From: Bacillota bacterium
GTDB lineage: Bacteria > Bacillota > Sulfobacillia > RBS10-35 > JAJYVM01
Assembly: GCA_021792015.1 (NCBI GenBank)
Contig: JAJYVM010000141.1
Span: 1-8,832, forward strand
Length of the DNA: 8,832 nt
Direction of reading: 5' to 3'
Position 1 is the first letter of the stretch, and every line of letters begins with the position of its first letter. The notes below the pieces were generated by a model, which did not search any database, was not told the DNA's origin, and saw only the letters and a list, made by a program, of their open reading frames with translations. A program made the translations under genes and the position numbers. This document shows, piece by piece, positions 5,827-8,832 of the stretch.

Positions 5827-6771
5827 TCAGCGCAGGGGGAGCGCCGCGCCGCCGGCCAGCAGCCGGTCGAGCGTCGCCCGGTCGGGGCTCCCCTCCCAGT
5901 CGCCGAGCGCCGTCGTGGCCAGCGCGCCGCAGATCGTGCCCATCCGCACGCAGTCCGCGTCGGCCCGGCCTTCGAGCAGCCCGGCCAGAAAGCCGGCGTC
6001 GAAGGCATCGCCGGCGCCTGTGGGCTCGACCGGGGTGACGGGGTGGGCCGGGACCCAGGTCCCGGGTCCCTCGGCGGGGAAGGCCCAGGCGCCGTCCGCC
6101 CCGCAGCGCAGGGCGATGTGACGCGCGCCATGGGCGCGCGCCTCCCGGGCGACCGCCTCCGCCTCGCGCACGCCGAACAGCAGCTCCGCCTCCCCCTGGC
6201 CGAGCAGCAGCGCATCGCAGGCCGGCAGCAGGGGTAAAAGGGCGGCGCGGGCCCGCTCCGGCGGCCAGAGCCGGGCGCGGTAGTTGGGGTCGAGACTGAT
6301 CAGGGCGCCGGCCTGCCGCGCCTGGCCGATCGCGGCGCGCACCGCCGCGTGGCAGGACTCCGACAGCGCGGGTGTGATGCCGGTGAGGTGCAGCACGCGG
6401 CAGCGGCCGAGGTCCGGCACGTCCTCCGGGCAGAGCCGGCTGCCGGCCGACCCGGCGCGGTAGTAGTGGATGCCCGAGTCGCCGCCGGCGTGGCGCTCCT
6501 TGAAGAGGACGCCCGTCGGCGCGCCGGGATCGCGCCGCGCACCGGCCACATCGACGCCCTCGCCGCGCAGGGTGGCGAGGATCAGCTCGCCGAACGGGTC
6601 GGCGCCGACGACGCCGATCCAGGCCGCCCGGTGGCCGAGGCGGCTGAGCCCGATCGCAAGGTTGGACTCGGCGCCCCCCACGCTGCGCACAAAACGGTCG
6701 GCGTGGCGCAGCGGGCCTGGCTGCTCCGCGCAGAGCACCACCATCGTCTCGCCGAGCGTCAGGACCTCCAG
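5827..6771 (-). CDS. kdgK: PfkB-family carbohydrate kinase, 2-keto-3-deoxygluconate kinase type
   Basis: Cytosolic ribokinase-family sugar kinase, most like 2-keto-3-deoxygluconate (KDG) kinase, which phosphorylates KDG to KDPG in uronate/pectin and gluconate breakdown. Counting from the CTG at 6769-6771 (314 residues, typical length), the N-terminal strand EVLTLGETMVVL is followed by GPLRHADRFVRSVGGAESN, with PfkB signature 1 at about 32-46. Family phrases PTGVLFKER (85-93), YYRAGSAGSRL (103-113), LHLTGITPALS (127-137) and SLDPNYRARLW (159-169) follow. PfkB signature 2, PTGAGDAFDAGFLAG, is at 250-264 with D255 as catalytic base. No ATG/GTG/TTG lies at the expected start. CTG is preceded 6 nt away by CGGGGGTGG; the frame itself stays open to 6990, but that extension is Arg/Pro-rich and overlaps the upstream gene. 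ATG 6742-6744 would remove the first strand. No other uronate-pathway gene is in view. KDG specificity is inferred from similarity; other ketose or fructose substrates are possible. Confidence 0.88.
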   Translation of the reverse strand: MEVLTLGETMVVLCAEQPGPLRHADRFVRSVGGAESNLAIGLSRLGHRAAWIGVVGADPFGELILATLRGEGVDVAGARRDPGAPTGVLFKERHAGGDSGIHYYRAGSAGSRLCPEDVPDLGRCRVLHLTGITPALSESCHAAVRAAIGQARQAGALISLDPNYRARLWPPERARAALLPLLPACDALLLGQGEAELLFGVREAEAVAREARAHGARHIALRCGADGAWAFPAEGPGTWVPAHPVTPVEPTGAGDAFDAGFLAGLLEGRADADCVRMGTICGALATTALGDWEGSPDRATLDRLLAGGAALPLR

Positions 6772-6777
6772 GATCGG

Positions 6778-6786
6778 CCACCCCCG
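6778..6786 (-). promoter_or_regulatory. Candidate ribosome binding site of the KDG-type kinase
   Basis: The minus-strand transcript reads CGGGGGTGG, 6 nt before the CTG at 6769-6771. It supports CTG initiation because no standard start codon lies between the preceding gene's coding frame and the first conserved strand. Confidence 0.35.
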
Positions 6787-6859
6787 CGGCCATAGCCTTC
6801 GCGCTCGGCCGCGACGGACCTGCGCCCCTTTGCGCCGCGCCCCCCGCGGGGACGGCGGG

Positions 6860-7639
6860 TCACATTCCCGGCGCGGCGCCCGCCGGCACCGGCAGCCCGA
6901 CGCCGGGCCGCACGCACGTGGCGGCGGCGTTGGACCAGTAGGCGCTATCGGGACCGCCGTCCCCCGCGCAGACGTCCGCGGCCTCGCCATTACCGCCGAG
7001 GGCCCAGTCGAACCAGCCCTGCCCCGGCACGGGGTCGGTCATGGCCTCCACGTCCTCGTGCGTGAGCGCCCAGGTCAGGTGCGCGCCAGGCGAGCCGAAG
7101 CTGCCCCCGCCGGCCGCGTCCGCGCACCCGGTGGCAACGACCGTGAACGGGATGGCGACCCCGGCGACGTGGTTGGCGGTGTTGCCGTGATAGTTGTAGA
7201 GGCCCGGCGGCCCGGCCCCGTCGGAATCGTAGCAGGCCGTGCCGCCGCCGAGGTCCGCGCGCGTGCTGGGCGGCAGGAGCACGTTGACGATGAGCCGGCC
7301 TGAGGACCAGTCGGGCGGCAGCTCGCCGGTGGCCGCCTCGCAGAGGACGAACGCGGACACGACCGCCGGGCCCGCGTCGGCCGGGGCGGACGCGCCGCAG
7401 GCGGGGCTGGCGCGCCGCTCGCCGAGGTAGATCGGCGCGCCCACTCCGAGTTGCGCCAGGTCCGCGAAGTAGCCGTCGGCGATCAGGCGCGGCAGCACGT
7501 CGCCGAGCGCCGGCGCATCCCCCCATGCGATGTTGACGAGCTGCGGGTGCGCGATCGCCGGCGCGCCCGTGGGCGGCTGCAGGCGTATGGGCGCCGCGGT
7601 CATGGCAAATGCCGTCAGGATCGCGTAAATGCCGCGCAT
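6860..7639 (-). CDS. Predicted secreted protein with HExxE-type motif, unknown function
   Basis: 259 residues from ATG 7637-7639. The first 20 or so residues (MRGIYAILTAFAMTAAPIRL) look like a short signal peptide; no lipobox. The mature part begins HPQLVNIAWGD and holds six cysteines (near ASPACGAS, FVLCEAA, GTACYDSD, ATGCAD, ADVCAG, AATCVRP), consistent with disulfides in an exported protein. The segment LTHEDVEAMTDPVPGQGWFDW, followed by GEAADVC and YWSNAAATC, matches a pattern I know from uncharacterised secreted proteins and the EXORDIUM/phosphate-induced group ('SHE..EA.TDP..GW...E..D.C'). The HExxE with a downstream acidic residue suggests metal binding, but protease activity is unproven. 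The frame is open upstream to 7777, but that part is Arg/Pro-rich and contains the likely promoter, so ATG 7639 is preferred. The kinase gene follows 88 bp downstream on the same strand. Confidence 0.75.
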   Translation of the reverse strand: MRGIYAILTAFAMTAAPIRLQPPTGAPAIAHPQLVNIAWGDAPALGDVLPRLIADGYFADLAQLGVGAPIYLGERRASPACGASAPADAGPAVVSAFVLCEAATGELPPDWSSGRLIVNVLLPPSTRADLGGGTACYDSDGAGPPGLYNYHGNTANHVAGVAIPFTVVATGCADAAGGGSFGSPGAHLTWALTHEDVEAMTDPVPGQGWFDWALGGNGEAADVCAGDGGPDSAYWSNAAATCVRPGVGLPVPAGAAPGM

Positions 7640-7676
7640 CTCGGCAGCAACGCTACGGTCGCGACAGCCGGCGCGC

Positions 7677-7704
7677 AATGTAAAACTTGCGGCAGGCCCG
7701 GCAA
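7677..7704 (-). promoter_or_regulatory. Candidate sigma-70-type promoter of the secreted-protein gene
   Basis: On the minus strand TTGCCG (7704-7699) and TACATT (7682-7677) each match the -35 and -10 consensus at 4 of 6 places with a 16-bp spacer. TTTTACATT is one of the few AT-rich patches in the window. It would start RNA about 30 nt before the ATG at 7639. Confidence 0.45.
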
Positions 7705-7705
7705 T

Positions 7706-7727
7706 CCCAACCCGATGCCTGGTTGGG
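7706..7727. repeat. Inverted repeat beside the secreted-protein promoter
   Basis: CCCAACC (7706-7712) and GGTTGGG (7721-7727) form a perfect 7-bp stem with an 8-nt loop, ending 1 bp from the proposed -35 box. It may be an operator for the secreted-protein gene or the end of the transcript from the FUSC gene; no T-tract follows. The rest of 7728-7849 holds only GC-rich short palindromes (for example CAGGGCCCTG) and no gene I can support. Confidence 0.35.
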
Positions 7728-7849
7728 GCAGCCTGCAGGGCCCTGGCGCCCCTGATGGCGGGGCAGGGCGGCACCACACCCGGCGTCCGCCCGCGGCATC
7801 TGGCTGTGGCTTGCGGCCGCCATGCCCGCCGTGGTGTGGGGGACGGGGC

Positions 7850-8832
7850 TCAACCGGTGGGCCTGAGCGCGGCCACCGCCTCGGCCAGGTCGGCCACAAG
7901 CCGGTCGGCGTCCGCCAGGAGCGACCCCGTGCGGACCCAGTCGCCGGGTGGACCGGCCGCCACGGCCCCGCGGAGGGCGGCCCGCGCCGCGGCCGCCAGG
8001 GCCGTCCACGCCTCGGGGGCCTGCTGTCCCTCCACCTCGCGCCAGAACCCCGCCACCGCCCGGGCCACGGCCCGCAGCACGGCGGCCAGCGCCTCCGCGT
8101 GCGGGGGCGCCGGCGCCGCCGCCAGGTCGGCCAACACCCGCGCGATGCCGCGCACCTGGATCGCGGTGCGCTCGAGCGCCGCGCACGCGGCGCGCAAACG
8201 CTCCAGCTCGGCCCGCTGGCGGCCGGCCCAGAGGTTATAGAGCAGGCTCTGCTCGGCCCCGCGGAGGGCCGCGCGGGCCACCTCCGCACGGCGGGTCAGG
8301 TGGCGGGCCGCCACCAGCGCCGGGCCGGCCGGCGCGCCGCTCACCAGGTCATCGAGGCAGCCGGCCAGGGCCCCCGCCAGGTCGCGCAGGGCCTGGCGGG
8401 CCGCCGCCACGCCGCTTGGCGGCACCAGGGCCGCGCCGACCGCGACCCCGGCCGCCGCACCCAGGGCCGACTCGACCGCCCGCTGCCAGGCGTAGCCTGG
8501 GCCGCCGAGGCTCCCCACGACCAGCACCAGCAGGGCGCTGACCGCCACCTGGGGTGCCCCGGTCGGGCCCAACCGCAGCCAGCCGCCGAGCGTCATCGAC
8601 GCCAGCACCAGGAGGCCGATGCCGGGCGCCGTCGGCCCGACGGCCCGCGCCGCCAGCATGGCCAGCACCACGCCCACCACGACCCCCAGCGTGCGCTGGA
8701 CAGCACGGGTGAGCGAGGCGGCGACGGTCACCTGCACCGTGAGGATGGCGGCCAGGGGCGCGAAGTACGGGCGGCTGACCCCGGGCACGGCGGCACCGGC
8801 CGCCCACGCCAGGGCAGCCGCCAGCGCCGTCC
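7850..8832 (-). CDS. FUSC-family membrane protein (aromatic-acid exporter-like), 5' end beyond the window
   Basis: Inner-membrane protein of the FUSC/aromatic acid exporter superfamily, likely exporting small organic acids or aromatics; the substrate is not determinable. The first GTG in the window is at 8786-8788, but the frame stays open to the edge and reads TALAAALAWAAGAAV, the first hydrophobic helix, so the gene starts outside. RPYFAPLAAILTVQVTVAAS then LTRAVQRTLGVVVGVVLAM is the FUSC signature. Further hydrophobic segments follow: GIGLLVLASMTLGGWL, QVAVSALLVLVVGSLG and SALGAAAGVAVGAALVPP. In total about six helices are seen. The second half (after VPPSG) is a soluble, Ala/Arg/Leu-rich helical domain with coiled-coil character, ending at TGA 7850-7852. 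This is the half-size form (one membrane block plus one cytosolic block), as is common in Gram-positive bacteria. The downstream region toward the secreted-protein gene has no clear intrinsic terminator. Confidence 0.88.
   Translation of the reverse strand, partial: TALAAALAWAAGAAVPGVSRPYFAPLAAILTVQVTVAASLTRAVQRTLGVVVGVVLAMLAARAVGPTAPGIGLLVLASMTLGGWLRLGPTGAPQVAVSALLVLVVGSLGGPGYAWQRAVESALGAAAGVAVGAALVPPSGVAAARQALRDLAGALAGCLDDLVSGAPAGPALVAARHLTRRAEVARAALRGAEQSLLYNLWAGRQRAELERLRAACAALERTAIQVRGIARVLADLAAAPAPPHAEALAAVLRAVARAVAGFWREVEGQQAPEAWTALAAAARAALRGAVAAGPPGDWVRTGSLLADADRLVADLAEAVAALRPTG

Larger units (their letters stand above)
4653..5840 (+). pseudogene. FemAB-family (lipid II:glycine glycyltransferase-like, GNAT fold) aminoacyltransferase, frameshifted
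   Basis: FemAB-type proteins add amino acids to the peptidoglycan bridge or are uncharacterised GNAT-fold relatives. From ATG 4653 the frame reads HPLQLWSWGEVKAGDGW at about residues 34-50, the family's 'Q.W.WGE.K' signature. It then has the core TRQDVRRSGKKGV at about 183-195, and continues sensibly to WAVGRGCAFA near 5554. From there it becomes Arg-rich nonsense. The missing C-terminal part is in the +1 frame from 5569: AFAVHGSGCGIDW, then GLRDFKKGFG, then LRFAGEHDPVLRPAAYPAF. Removing 22 bp (an 8-bp repeat plus a palindrome) joins the two exactly. A second shift is likely at a 39-bp direct repeat (5694-5732 and 5767-5805): after the second copy a third frame continues as AEEARFVWLQRR. No nearby stop is seen in any of these frames before the sequence enters the 3' end of the opposing kinase gene. 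Restored length would be about 360 residues, normal for the family. An assembly or sequencing artefact is the main alternative to a true pseudogene. Confidence 0.8.

Noticed and set aside
5639..6793. A 384-codon minus-strand frame over the sugar kinase
   Set aside because: It is an out-of-frame overlap of the PfkB kinase; only the other frame carries the GAGD and DPN motifs.
6842..6851. Palindrome CCCCGCGGGG near the end of the secreted-protein gene as a terminator
   Set aside because: No loop of proper size and no T-tract; short GC palindromes are expected by chance in such GC-rich DNA.

Overview
The window is a very GC-rich (by eye above 70 %) bacterial chromosomal segment with tightly packed genes, frequent GTG/TTG and probably CTG start codons, and purine-rich ribosome binding sites (GGAGGT, GGGAGGGG). 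Gene content (a FemAB/lipid II glycyltransferase-type gene, a CoxD/CoxE-type MoxR-VWA pair, a FUSC-type permease, a monomeric sarcosine-oxidase-type flavoenzyme) would fit a high-GC Gram-positive or Chloroflexota-like lineage. That assignment is inference; no rRNA or taxon-specific marker is present. I see no tRNA, CRISPR array, complete insertion sequence or phage gene.

Layout. (1) 31-947: two unrelated-looking Nudix hydrolases transcribed divergently from a gap of about 35 bp. (2) 955-1154: a decayed, frameshifted remnant of a P-loop kinase on the minus strand, just downstream of the next gene. (3) 1159-4554, all minus strand, in transcription order: a VWA/CoxE-like protein, a MoxR/CoxD-like AAA+ ATPase, and a covalent-flavin amine oxidase of the monomeric sarcosine oxidase/N-methyltryptophan oxidase family. 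A 15-bp hairpin covers the MoxR stop codon. (4) 4653-about 5840, plus strand: a FemAB-family gene that is broken. Its reading frame is displaced by a 22-bp insertion (8-bp direct repeat around a palindrome) and probably again by a 73-bp partial duplication (39-bp repeat). (5) 5827-7639, minus strand: a small secreted cysteine-containing protein with an HExxE-type motif, followed by a 2-keto-3-deoxygluconate-type PfkB kinase whose 3' end meets the FemAB relic. (6) 7850 to the right edge, minus strand: a FUSC-family membrane protein cut by the window end.

How the genes may work together. The MoxR-VWA pair is a recognised chaperone/maturation module. Its usual client (a molybdenum-hydroxylase/CO-dehydrogenase-like operon) is not in view; the flavin oxidase downstream is the only enzyme sharing its strand and direction. 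The remaining genes look like independent housekeeping or accessory functions: nucleotide or metabolite clean-up (Nudix), sugar-acid catabolism (KDG kinase), envelope transport (FUSC) and a secreted protein of unknown role. I do not see a clear new multi-gene defence or biosynthetic system. The strongest unusual signals are the two repeat-bounded lesions in the FemAB gene and the kinase remnant.
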